From positions 1-38,806 of the forward strand of contig JAVCDD010000232.1 in assembly GCA_030765125.1 (NCBI GenBank): DNA of 38,806 nt, in the 5' to 3' direction. Under the pieces are notes generated by a model. That model made no database searches, had not been told where the DNA came from, and was given only the letters and a program-made list of their open reading frames with translations. A program made the translations under genes and the position numbers. The stretch is from Candidatus Hatepunaea meridiana (GTDB taxonomy: Bacteria > Electryoneota > AABM5-125-24 > Hatepunaeales > Hatepunaeaceae). Numbering within the stretch: the first letter of the stretch is position 1; each line of letters begins with the position of its first letter. This document shows positions 16,794-23,453 of the stretch, piece after piece.

Positions 16794-17512
16794 TGAGGAT
16801 TACCAAAAGAACCAAAAGAACCATAAAAACGGGCGCAGTAACATTTCTAGATGTTTTGGGATGGAAAGGTATTTTACACAGGGAAAAAGATCCAATTCAG
16901 ATGCTTGGGCAACTTAATGAGGATCTTCAGACAAAAGCAGATAAATTAGATAAAGGGCTTAGACGAATAACAGATGAACATACTGCTCTTAATACACAAG
17001 TTATTGGTATTTCGGATTCAATCGCAATATTTACTGAATCAGGAATTTCTGAAAAACAAACAGCGTTAGAGCTTCACGGTGAACTCTGTGCATATATCAT
17101 TCCTCTATCTATACAACGTGGAATTCCAATGAGGGGCGCTGTCGTATTTGGCGATTATATAATAGATGAAGGTAGAAATATATTTGTTGGTAATGCTGTT
17201 GATGAAGCAGCGAACTGGTATGAATGGGCGGATTGGATCGGTGTTTTTATGAGCCCATCGGCAGCTTTTGGCTTTGATGTTACCGAATCAAAAGTATGGA
17301 TTAATTACAGACCTCCATTCAAAGATAATCTTAAATGGGAGACTCCTTGTGTGGATTGGTTCGCTAATAGTGAGTTCAAATCTTCTGAAGATGGTAAATT
17401 AAGAGAAGCTTTCGGCGCTATGAGACCAATATTCCCTGAAAACATTGAAAAGCTTAACAATACGTTGGAATTTGTTAATAAAGAATTGATTCAAAAGAAT
17501 ATGACCTTCTAA
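16793..17512 (+). CDS. Divergent class III nucleotide-cyclase-like protein
   Basis: A 239-residue soluble protein resembling a single class III cyclase catalytic domain. Both expected metal-binding aspartates can be placed: D20 in VTFLDVLGWK and D75 in VIGISDSIAIF. The downstream part IPMRGAVVFGDY ... FVGNAVDEAANWYEWA matches the RxGxxxGxV ... GxaVNxAaRLe region. However, the usual transition-state Asn/Arg pair (N-x3-R) is D137 and N141, and no adenine-specifying Lys is obvious, so the substrate and even activity are uncertain. Single-domain proteins of this kind include the Pycsar anti-phage pyrimidine cyclases (PycC). Membership is an inference. No PycTM or PycTIR effector is adjacent; the coupled partner is the unknown gene upstream. 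Confidence 0.65.
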   Translation: MRITKRTKRTIKTGAVTFLDVLGWKGILHREKDPIQMLGQLNEDLQTKADKLDKGLRRITDEHTALNTQVIGISDSIAIFTESGISEKQTALELHGELCAYIIPLSIQRGIPMRGAVVFGDYIIDEGRNIFVGNAVDEAANWYEWADWIGVFMSPSAAFGFDVTESKVWINYRPPFKDNLKWETPCVDWFANSEFKSSEDGKLREAFGAMRPIFPENIEKLNNTLEFVNKELIQKNMTF

Positions 17513-17567
17513 GAGTAGAATTATTACAAAGCAGGGATTTATTTGCAGGATTTAAGAAGTAATCAAA

Positions 17568-17816
17568 ATGCCACAAGATAGAATCTGGAACGTTGCCGCC
17601 GGTTATACTCATTTAGGAATGACACTAGCAGTATCAATATTGGCAGGTTTTTTCTTAGGTTACTGGTTGGATGGTAAAATTGGGACTATGCCGTTGCTTA
17701 CATTAGCTGGAGCCTTTACAGGAGCGACAGGGGGATTTATTTATCTGGTACAAACGCTCAACAAATTGCAGAAGAAGAGTGAAGAAGAGGATGAAGAAGG
17801 GCAAGTAAATGGGTAA
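17568..17816 (+). CDS. atpZ: AtpZ/AtpI-family small membrane protein
   Basis: An 82-residue protein with two membrane helices (about 10-32 and 41-62) of the AtpZ (F0F1-ATPase gene 1) family, found at the start of many ATP synthase operons and thought to help c-ring assembly or Mg2+ handling. The LAGFFLGYWLDGKIGTMPLL segment is typical. The acidic tail (SEEEDEEG) is followed by the next gene with an 8-bp overlap. Confidence 0.85.
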   Translation: MPQDRIWNVAAGYTHLGMTLAVSILAGFFLGYWLDGKIGTMPLLTLAGAFTGATGGFIYLVQTLNKLQKKSEEEDEEGQVNG

Positions 17817-18174
17817 ATCATCGAAATATATGGCGGCAGTTTTGATTGGGGCTGCGATCATCACATTTTTTGTTGGTGACTTAGGAATTAATTTGGTAAA
17901 ACTTGCTGGTATAGTTCTTGCTTCGCTTGCTGTATTGCCGGTATTTTTCTTGTTAGTGCTAGCAATGCGTTCCGGTGAAATGAAAAGAATAATGATAACC
18001 TTCGTTGGAGGGTTCTTCTTCAAATTAGGCGTTCTTTTATTCGGTGTCTGGTGGGCGTTGACAAAATCCGGTTGGGAATTAATTAGCTTTACGGTCAGTT
18101 GTCTGGTATTTGTATTTGCATTTCAAGTATGTGAATCATTATATTTCTGGGCGAATAAGGAAAACACTAAATAA
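17809..18174 (+). CDS. atpI: AtpI-like four-helix membrane protein
   Basis: A 121-residue protein with about four membrane helices and a short basic loop in the middle (RSGEMKR). Its position directly before atpB and after an AtpZ-like gene, and its topology, fit the AtpI (subunit I) family, an assembly factor for the c-ring. Sequence similarity to canonical AtpI is weak by eye, so the name rests mainly on position and topology. Confidence 0.7.
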   Translation: MGKSSKYMAAVLIGAAIITFFVGDLGINLVKLAGIVLASLAVLPVFFLLVLAMRSGEMKRIMITFVGGFFFKLGVLLFGVWWALTKSGWELISFTVSCLVFVFAFQVCESLYFWANKENTK

Positions 18175-18187
18175 ATCATAATCTCGT

Positions 18188-19141
18188 ATGATAAAACAGA
18201 TTTCTTCAACAGTACATTCAGTTGTATGCCAAAATAAACAAATCAAGCCGTTAGTCACAATGTTAATAGCGGGATTGATACTATTCTTTCCGCTTGTAAC
18301 AATTGCTTCGAGCGATGCTGAGCACGGCGAAGGTCATGGTGATGATAAGGATTTTATAATTCATCACCTTACTGAAATGGATAAGATAGAGATCCCCGTT
18401 CCAACTAAACACGGGTGGATGAAATTTTCGCTCGATGCCTTGCAGTTTGAGTTGTTTGGGATTGACATGTCTATTACAAAGCCTGTGATCTTTATGTGGT
18501 TAGCGGGTTTAGTGTTGTTTCTCTGCTTTACGATTTCCTTTCGCGGTGGGAGATTGTTTGGAAGCAAATTTGCCCAATTGCTTGAGGTGTATATTTTATT
18601 TGTCCGTGATGAGATTGTCTATCCAAATATGGGCGAGAAGGATGGCAGACCGCTATTGCCGTTCTTCCTTACAGTATTCTTCTTTATTTTAGCCTGTAAT
18701 TTATTAGGGCAAATACCCTCAGGGCATACTGCAACCGGTAATATCAACGTTACAGCGGGACTTGCGATTATCGCCTTTATAATGATTCAAGGAATGGGCA
18801 TCATCAAGAACGGTCCTATCAAGCATTTCAAAGCTATGATTCCCTCGGGTATACCCGCCTTTGTTATACCGATTATGATTCCGGTTGAGATTATCAGTAT
18901 GTTTACCAAGCCGTTTGCACTGTGCATCCGTTTATATGCCAACATGGTAGCAGGACATGCTGTTATACTTGCCTTCTTTGGATTGATCTTTATGGCGAAG
19001 AGTTACATTATCGCCCCTTTGCCGATTGGTGGTGTGCTGTTCGTTTCTATACTTGAGGTTTTTATTGCCCACTTACAGGCGTTTATCTTTACAATTTTGA
19101 CAGTGCTGTTTACTTCAATGACTATGCATCCGAGTCATTAA
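18188..19141 (+). CDS. atpB: ATP synthase subunit a
   Basis: The 317-residue a subunit of the Fo motor, which forms the two proton half-channels. The essential arginine is in FALCIRLYANMVAGHAVI (about residue 245). An additional N-terminal hydrophobic segment (about 20-40) and a His/Asp/Glu-rich stretch (SDAEHGEGHGDDKD) precede the conserved helices, as in Bacteroidota-type a subunits, where the N-terminus may be cleaved or periplasmic. The usual next gene, atpE, is displaced by a 0.8-kb two-gene insertion. Confidence 0.96.
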   Translation: MIKQISSTVHSVVCQNKQIKPLVTMLIAGLILFFPLVTIASSDAEHGEGHGDDKDFIIHHLTEMDKIEIPVPTKHGWMKFSLDALQFELFGIDMSITKPVIFMWLAGLVLFLCFTISFRGGRLFGSKFAQLLEVYILFVRDEIVYPNMGEKDGRPLLPFFLTVFFFILACNLLGQIPSGHTATGNINVTAGLAIIAFIMIQGMGIIKNGPIKHFKAMIPSGIPAFVIPIMIPVEIISMFTKPFALCIRLYANMVAGHAVILAFFGLIFMAKSYIIAPLPIGGVLFVSILEVFIAHLQAFIFTILTVLFTSMTMHPSH

Positions 19142-19178
19142 TTGCATCTGATTATTACAAAACACTGAGGGAGGTTAT

Positions 19179-19484
19179 ATGAGATACTGGCTATCGTATG
19201 ATCTTGGACTAAGGGGTCATTATAATGAGTTATATGAGTGGTTGGATAATGTTAATGCAAAAGAATGTGGTGAATCAGTTGCAACATTTTTAAGCGATAT
19301 GTCACCTCAGGAAATAGAGGATGAATTAGAGGAAATCCTAAATACCGGGGCACGAATCTATCTGGTTTGGAAACCAGAAATAGGCAGTATAAAAGGAAAA
19401 TTCATATTGGGGAAAAGGAAGAAAAAACCTCCATGGTTTGGGTATGCTGAGGTGGAAGAGGATGTTGAGGATCTGATGGAATGA
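19179..19484 (+). CDS. Putative partner (antitoxin-like) of PIN toxin; possibly Cas2/VapD-like fold
   Basis: A 101-residue protein directly upstream of a PIN-domain gene, overlapping it by 4 bp (ATGA). The start MRYWLSYDLGL, then a helix (HYNELYEWLDN) and a strand-rich second half (ARIYLVWK ... GKFILGKRKK ... WFGYAE) suggest a small ferredoxin-like fold such as in Cas2/VapD/SinR-like proteins, but this is only pattern similarity. A GGGAGG Shine-Dalgarno sits before the ATG. Its position matches an antitoxin in a VapBC-like pair, but it is not a recognisable AbrB, MetJ/Arc or HTH antitoxin. Confidence 0.7.
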   Translation: MRYWLSYDLGLRGHYNELYEWLDNVNAKECGESVATFLSDMSPQEIEDELEEILNTGARIYLVWKPEIGSIKGKFILGKRKKKPPWFGYAEVEEDVEDLME

Positions 19485-19930
19485 ATATATGTGTTGATAG
19501 TGGTTTTCTCTACTCATTATATGAACCAAGAGAAACAAAAAGACATCAAATTGCTGTTGACACCTTTTATAAATATATTGACCCAAAACAGGCGTCGAAT
19601 AAACTTATTATTATTTGGCCAATTCTCTACGAAGTGATTAATACAAGATTTATTAAACGTTACATTATTGAATTTGACCAATTATTATTACATTTGGAAA
19701 GAAGGGAATTATTAGAATTTGCAGATGATAAATACTATCGAGATAATTGCTTATTTGCTACTCGTTCATGTTCCAATAGCGATTGGGATTTGAGCTTAGT
19801 TGATCGCGTCATCAGAGAAGCGCTTAAAGACACACAGCTTAAGATTGATGCTTTATTGACTTTTAATCCAGGTGATTTTAGTGATATTTGTATTAAAAGG
19901 AAATTACGTCAACTCTGTCAGGAAAATTAA
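19481..19930 (+). CDS. PIN-domain ribonuclease toxin
   Basis: A 149-residue PIN-domain protein, a Mg2+-dependent single-strand ribonuclease family that supplies VapC-type toxins. The four acidic positions can be placed: D6 (NICVDSGFLY), E51 (LYEVIN), D108 (SLVDRVIREAL) and D132 (LLTFNPGDF), with the characteristic NPGDF ending. It overlaps the upstream small gene by 4 bp, as toxin-antitoxin pairs often do. The pair sits between atpB and atpE on the same strand, so it is probably transcribed with the ATP synthase genes. Only the family is certain; the RNA target is unknown. Confidence 0.85.
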   Translation: MNICVDSGFLYSLYEPRETKRHQIAVDTFYKYIDPKQASNKLIIIWPILYEVINTRFIKRYIIEFDQLLLHLERRELLEFADDKYYRDNCLFATRSCSNSDWDLSLVDRVIREALKDTQLKIDALLTFNPGDFSDICIKRKLRQLCQEN

Positions 19931-19975
19931 TATATAAAATAAATCTAAAACCGTTACATCGGAGGAAATAAACCA

Positions 19976-20224
19976 ATGCTTTTATTCTTAGCTAAACTCG
20001 GCGACGTCGGACTTGCATATCTATCCGCCGGTATCGGCGCCGGATTGACCACTATTGGCGCCGGGCTCGGTATCGGACGCATAGCAGCCAGCGCTATGGA
20101 CGGCATCGCCCGTCAACCGGAAGCTGCAGCCAAGATTCAAACCGCTATGATTATCGCAGCGGCTTTGATCGAGGGTATCGCACTGCTCTGTTCTGTGATA
20201 TGCTTGCTGCTTAATTTGAAGTAG
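19976..20224 (+). CDS. atpE: ATP synthase subunit c
   Basis: The 82-residue c subunit that forms the rotor ring. Two glycine/alanine-rich helices are connected by the polar loop ARQPEAAAK. The essential carboxylate is Glu in helix 2 (ALIEGIALL). The residue after it is Gly rather than Ser/Thr, and helix 1 lacks the Gln of Na+-binding c subunits, so proton coupling is more likely than sodium. A strong GGAGG Shine-Dalgarno precedes the ATG, as expected for the most highly translated gene of the operon. Confidence 0.97.
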   Translation: MLLFLAKLGDVGLAYLSAGIGAGLTTIGAGLGIGRIAASAMDGIARQPEAAAKIQTAMIIAAALIEGIALLCSVICLLLNLK

Positions 20225-20237
20225 GCTGAGTTTGTCT

Positions 20238-20275
20238 ATGTGCTGTCATTCTGAAAATTTGGGATGGCAGCATAT
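20238..20275 (+). promoter_or_regulatory. Intercistronic hairpin after atpE
   Basis: Arms 20238-20251 and 20262-20275 pair over 14 positions (Watson-Crick plus three G-U pairs) around a 10-nt loop, starting 13 bp after the atpE stop in the 157-bp atpE-atpF gap. It could protect the atpE message from 3' decay or reduce read-through, which would help produce the excess of c subunit over b subunit that the complex requires. The role is inferred. Confidence 0.6.
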
Positions 20276-20381
20276 AGTGCGAATATTTAATAATAGTTAA
20301 TACGAAAATTTCCATTAGTAGTTAGCAATTTATAATACTAAACTACAATAGAATTATTAACCCAAGCACGGATATAAAACT

Positions 20382-20864
20382 ATGCTGGATCTACATCCAG
20401 GCTTGATGATCTGGACGATCATCTCGTTTGTAATATTGCTGTATATTCTTAATAAAGCTGCCTGGAAACCCATTCTGAAGGCTCTCGATGAACGGGAAAA
20501 GGGTATCAAGGATGATATTAATACAGCAAAAACAGCCCGCGAAAAAGCGGAAAGCTCTCTTGAAGAGTATCGCAAACAATTAGCAGAAGCCCAGTCAGAA
20601 GCCCAGAAGATAGTAGCCAAATCCCGCGAGGATGCTGAGCGTATCGGTGAGGAGCTTAAGGCTAAATATCAGGCTGATGCAGAAGCGCTGCTTGAAAAAG
20701 CGCGGAAACAGATTGACCTTGAAAGCCAAGCTGCTATTAATGAAATCCGCAACGAAGTAGCAGGTTTGGCGATTGTTACGGCAGAGAAGATAATCGGTAA
20801 AGCCCTTGATTCAGAGGATCATCGCCGTCTTGTTAGTGAGAGCCTTATGGAGAGCCCAAATTGA
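20382..20864 (+). CDS. atpF: ATP synthase subunit b
   Basis: The 160-residue peripheral-stalk b subunit: an N-terminal membrane helix (about 7-25), then a long charged helix (about 35-140) with many Lys/Glu/Ala that forms the stator coiled coil. The LNKAAWKPILKALDEREKGI segment after the membrane helix is typical. Its stop overlaps the TTG start of atpH by 4 bp. Confidence 0.95.
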   Translation: MLDLHPGLMIWTIISFVILLYILNKAAWKPILKALDEREKGIKDDINTAKTAREKAESSLEEYRKQLAEAQSEAQKIVAKSREDAERIGEELKAKYQADAEALLEKARKQIDLESQAAINEIRNEVAGLAIVTAEKIIGKALDSEDHRRLVSESLMESPN

Positions 20865-21394
20865 GTGGCGGCAGCCTTGCTAGGCGATATGTCCAGCCTC
20901 TATTTGAGGTAGCTCAGGAAAACAACCAGATAGATCGTATTAATAACGATCTTGAGTTGCTTGACCGGACATTATCAGAATCTGAGGAACTACGAGGCTT
21001 CCTGGTGGATCCGTCTATCATCCGGCAATTAAAAAAGGGCTTAATTGAGAAACTATTCACGGAATTCTCACATTATTCGATGAATTTTGTCAAAGTAGTA
21101 ATAGATAAAAACCGTCCGGAAGTATTAAAATCCGCGTATAGTCTCTTCATGGAACTTCTGAATATTCATCGTGGGATTACACCGGGTATTGTTGAGTCTG
21201 CCGTTCCGCTTGAAGATGCGGATTTTGAGAAGGTAAAAACCACACTTGAGTTGCGATTAGGCAGCAAGTTAGTATTAGAACGGAGGGTTGATCCTTCCTT
21301 GCTCGGTGGAGTCCGCGCTCAAGTCGGTAATACTGTCATTGACGGCAGTCTGCGTGGGCGGCTGAACAAGTTAAAGGCAACACTGATTAACTAA
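20861..21394 (+). CDS. atpH: ATP synthase subunit delta
   Basis: The 177-residue delta subunit (OSCP family), which links the top of F1 to the b stalk. The N-terminus SLARRYVQPLFEVAQEN is the conserved N-terminal helical domain signature, and the C-terminus VDPSLLGGVRAQVGNTVIDGSLRGRLNKLK is a highly conserved delta ending (quoted in part: GGVRAQVGNTVIDGS). The start is TTG at 20861, overlapping atpF. The DNA methyltransferase ATG follows with no intergenic base. Confidence 0.95.
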   Translation: MSGGSLARRYVQPLFEVAQENNQIDRINNDLELLDRTLSESEELRGFLVDPSIIRQLKKGLIEKLFTEFSHYSMNFVKVVIDKNRPEVLKSAYSLFMELLNIHRGITPGIVESAVPLEDADFEKVKTTLELRLGSKLVLERRVDPSLLGGVRAQVGNTVIDGSLRGRLNKLKATLIN

Positions 21395-22252
21395 ATGAAA
21401 TCCGAGAAGAATAAACTCTTCTGTGGTGATAACTTAGATTTTCTGGTTGAGATGGAGAGGGAGAGTGTGGATCTGATTTACGTGGATCCACCGTTTTTCA
21501 GCAATCGGAATTATGAAATAACTTGGGGTGATGAAGCTGAGATAACCAGTTTTAAAGACAAGTGGGAAGGTGGAGTAAACGTCTATGTTGACTGGATGAA
21601 GCAACGAGTGATGGAACTTCATCGTGTGCTGAAACCTACCGGTTCTTTTTATCTGCATTGCGATTGGCATGCTGGGCATTATCTGAAAGTTATGTGCGAC
21701 GAGGTATTCGGGCAGAGCAATTTTCAAAATGAGAATATCTGGTGCTACCGAACCGGTGGAGCTTCAAAGAAGAGGTGGAGCAGAAAACACGATAGTATCT
21801 ATTTCTATACAAAATCAGGCAATTACAGTTTTAAACCGATTAAAGAAAGGATATATTATAAGAAACCTTTCTTTACCGACAAAAAGGATGACCAGGGAAG
21901 ATATTATGCAGACGTATTGCCGGTTGACTGGTGGGAAATAAAGGCTGTAATAAATGTATCAAAAGAGCGAATTAACTACCCCACCCAGAAACCGGAAGCA
22001 TTGCTGGAAAGGATTATCAAAGCATCATCAAATGAAGGCGACCTTATATTAGATGCCTTCTGCGGATGTGGAACTTCGTTGGCTGTCGCACAGAAACTTA
22101 GAAGGCGCTGGATAGGGATTGATGTTTTGCCATCAGCAATTGCTTTTACAATAAAACGACTTGCCGATATTAATGTAAGTCAAAAGGATATTGAATTTAT
22201 CCGAGTGCCTCAAAACGTGAATGATTTTAACAATGAAACAATGAAACAATGA
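21395..22252 (+). CDS. Orphan DNA methyltransferase, beta class (N6-A or N4-C)
   Basis: A 285-residue SAM-dependent DNA methyltransferase. Motif IV is DPPF (31-34), near the N-terminus, while SAM-binding motif I is DAFCGCGTS (220-228), near the C-terminus, an order typical of the beta class. NYPTQKP (about 194-200) is also characteristic. The target-recognition part should be about residues 105-190. DPPF rather than DPPY or SPPY leaves adenine and cytosine-N4 targets open. There is no restriction enzyme next to it, so it is an orphan or regulatory enzyme. It starts exactly one base after the atpH stop, and its last residues (ETMKQ) are encoded by a CAATGAAA tandem repeat. Confidence 0.92.
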   Translation: MKSEKNKLFCGDNLDFLVEMERESVDLIYVDPPFFSNRNYEITWGDEAEITSFKDKWEGGVNVYVDWMKQRVMELHRVLKPTGSFYLHCDWHAGHYLKVMCDEVFGQSNFQNENIWCYRTGGASKKRWSRKHDSIYFYTKSGNYSFKPIKERIYYKKPFFTDKKDDQGRYYADVLPVDWWEIKAVINVSKERINYPTQKPEALLERIIKASSNEGDLILDAFCGCGTSLAVAQKLRRRWIGIDVLPSAIAFTIKRLADINVSQKDIEFIRVPQNVNDFNNETMKQ

Positions 22253-22260
22253 AACAATTC
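22231..22260. repeat. 8-bp tandem array CAATGAAA at the methyltransferase 3' end
   Basis: Three identical units CAATGAAA and a partial fourth (CAATTC). The stop codon of the methyltransferase (22250-22252) lies in the third unit. The same unit occurs at 9073-9080. Confidence 0.8.
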
Positions 22261-22317
22261 ATTTTATGTATATTTATTGTATATTAAAGCAGATAGTTAA
22301 AGGGCATAAAGTAACCA

Positions 22318-22707
22318 ATGACCAATAGCACACAGCATTGGATCGAAAAGGCACAGTATGATCTTGGTACAGCCAACGCAATGCTTGACACAGGTCGCTA
22401 TCTATATGTACTGTTCTGTTGCCAACAAGCCATCGAGAAGGCGCTCAAGGCTATTATTTCAGAGCGCACTAACGAAATGCCGCCGCGTAGTCACAATCTT
22501 GCACGACTGGCGGAATTGGCATTTGTCGATATGTCGAAGGATCAGATGGAATTTGTTAATGATTTAACTACTCTTTACTTAAAAACGCGTTATCCTGAAC
22601 GAATGGAAAAGGCTGCTTATGAGGTGAATGCTCAAATGGCAGATGAAGCTTTCAATAAAATGAAGGAGATGTTTGAATGGCTGTCAGACTTACTTTATCA
22701 GAAGTAG
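22318..22707 (+). CDS. HEPN-domain protein (HEPN/MNT toxin-antitoxin, toxin side)
   Basis: A 129-residue HEPN-domain protein of the PF05168-like type: helical throughout, with FCCQQAIEKALKAII (about 34-48), a conserved His in PPRSHNLARL (about 57-66) and LYLKTRYPERM (about 88-98). In HEPN/MNT modules the HEPN protein is usually an RNase toxin or RNA-binding partner and is AMPylated by the MNT protein. The classic RX4-6H RNase motif is not obvious here, as the nearest Arg residues are at other spacings, so RNase activity is uncertain. It overlaps the MNT gene by 31 bp. Confidence 0.85.
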   Translation: MTNSTQHWIEKAQYDLGTANAMLDTGRYLYVLFCCQQAIEKALKAIISERTNEMPPRSHNLARLAELAFVDMSKDQMEFVNDLTTLYLKTRYPERMEKAAYEVNAQMADEAFNKMKEMFEWLSDLLYQK

Positions 22708-23030
22708 AAAAACGCGCCCAAAGGGCAGTATCTACTCTTTCTGAATATGCTTCGGTAGTTAGGGCATTTTTGTTTGGGTCTTATTTAGATGGACGAGCAG
22801 ATGAGTGGAGCGATATTGATATCGGAGTCTTCATCGAGGGATTGGAAAAATGGGATATTAAAAAGGAATTAAGGACAAGTTCCGATATTCGAATGAAAGA
22901 AGGATACGACATCGAATTGCATTTCTTCCCCGCACAGGCGCTGACTGACGCTGAGCCTGCGAGCTTTGCGGCTTATGTTATTAAGCATGGACGATCTGTT
23001 AAGTTGACAAGTGAGCAAGTGAGAAAGTGA
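22677..23030 (+). CDS. MNT-domain minimal nucleotidyltransferase (antitoxin side)
   Basis: A 117-residue protein of the minimal nucleotidyltransferase family. The signature GSx10DxD is complete: GS at 34-35, D46 and D48 (FGSYLDGRADEWSDIDIGVF). The third carboxylate is probably in YDIELHF. In characterised HEPN/MNT pairs the MNT enzyme adds AMP to the HEPN toxin and neutralises it. A strong GAAGGAG element precedes the ATG inside the upstream HEPN gene. The last codons (SEQVRK and the stop) lie inside an 8-bp tandem array. Confidence 0.9.
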   Translation: MAVRLTLSEVEKRAQRAVSTLSEYASVVRAFLFGSYLDGRADEWSDIDIGVFIEGLEKWDIKKELRTSSDIRMKEGYDIELHFFPAQALTDAEPASFAAYVIKHGRSVKLTSEQVRK

Positions 23031-23040
23031 GCAAGTTGAT
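23001..23040. repeat. 8-bp tandem array (AAGTGAG type) at the MNT 3' end
   Basis: Five exact-period units: AAGTTGAC, AAGTGAGC, AAGTGAGA, AAGTGAGC, AAGTTGAT. The stop codon of the MNT gene lies inside (23028-23030). The core is the same as in the left array at 3155-3220 (AAAGTGAG). Confidence 0.8.
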
Positions 23041-23145
23041 GCGCATTATAATTATTGCGTTGTAACTTACAGCTTTTATTCAGCTTAAGTCGTCAAATTT
23101 TAACAATATCAGTAAAGTTACATTATTAAAATAACAGAGCAAGAT

Positions 23146-23367
23146 ATGCAAGAGAATATGCTATTAGAAGTCAATTTATATCGGTCTAAGAAAACAGTAT
23201 GGATTAATCCATCACATATAGTTTGGATTGACCCGGATCCAAAAAGTCGTTATATGACAATATATATGCATGTATTAGCAGCAATTTTGGGCGGCGCCAT
23301 AAAAATAAGTTTTGAAAGCGGGCAAATGCTGCTTGATAAAGTGAACAGATCTGAAAGAGCGATATAA
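23146..23367 (+). CDS. Small unknown protein upstream of atpA
   Basis: A 73-residue protein of no recognised family. The pattern of a short strand, KTVWINPSHIVWIDPDP, then YMTIYMH and a later IKISFESGQMLLDKV is distantly like small beta-rich FlbD-type proteins, but this is weak. A purine-rich AGAGCAAG precedes the ATG. It is in the same direction as the operon; it may be the last gene of the atpH-atpA insertion. Confidence 0.5.
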   Translation: MQENMLLEVNLYRSKKTVWINPSHIVWIDPDPKSRYMTIYMHVLAAILGGAIKISFESGQMLLDKVNRSERAI

Positions 23368-23397
23368 TTCATCTCGAAGCTTCGGGATTGAAACTTG

Positions 23398-23429
23398 GCA
23401 GCAACGCAATACAGCAATACAACAATTAA
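23398..23429. repeat. 8-bp tandem array (CAATACA type) just upstream of atpA
   Basis: Four 8-bp units: GCAGCAAC, GCAATACA twice, and ACAATTAA. It ends 25 bp before the atpA start and closes the accessory block between atpH and atpA. Confidence 0.65.
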
Positions 23430-23453
23430 AAAGCGCATTAAAGCAGGAAAGAT

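Noticed and set aside
19976-20224. Na+-dependent c subunit
   Set aside because: The essential Glu is followed by Gly rather than Ser/Thr and helix 1 has no Gln, so proton coupling is the better reading.
21395-22252. Restriction-modification system
   Set aside because: No endonuclease or specificity gene is next to the methyltransferase; neighbours are atpH and a HEPN gene.
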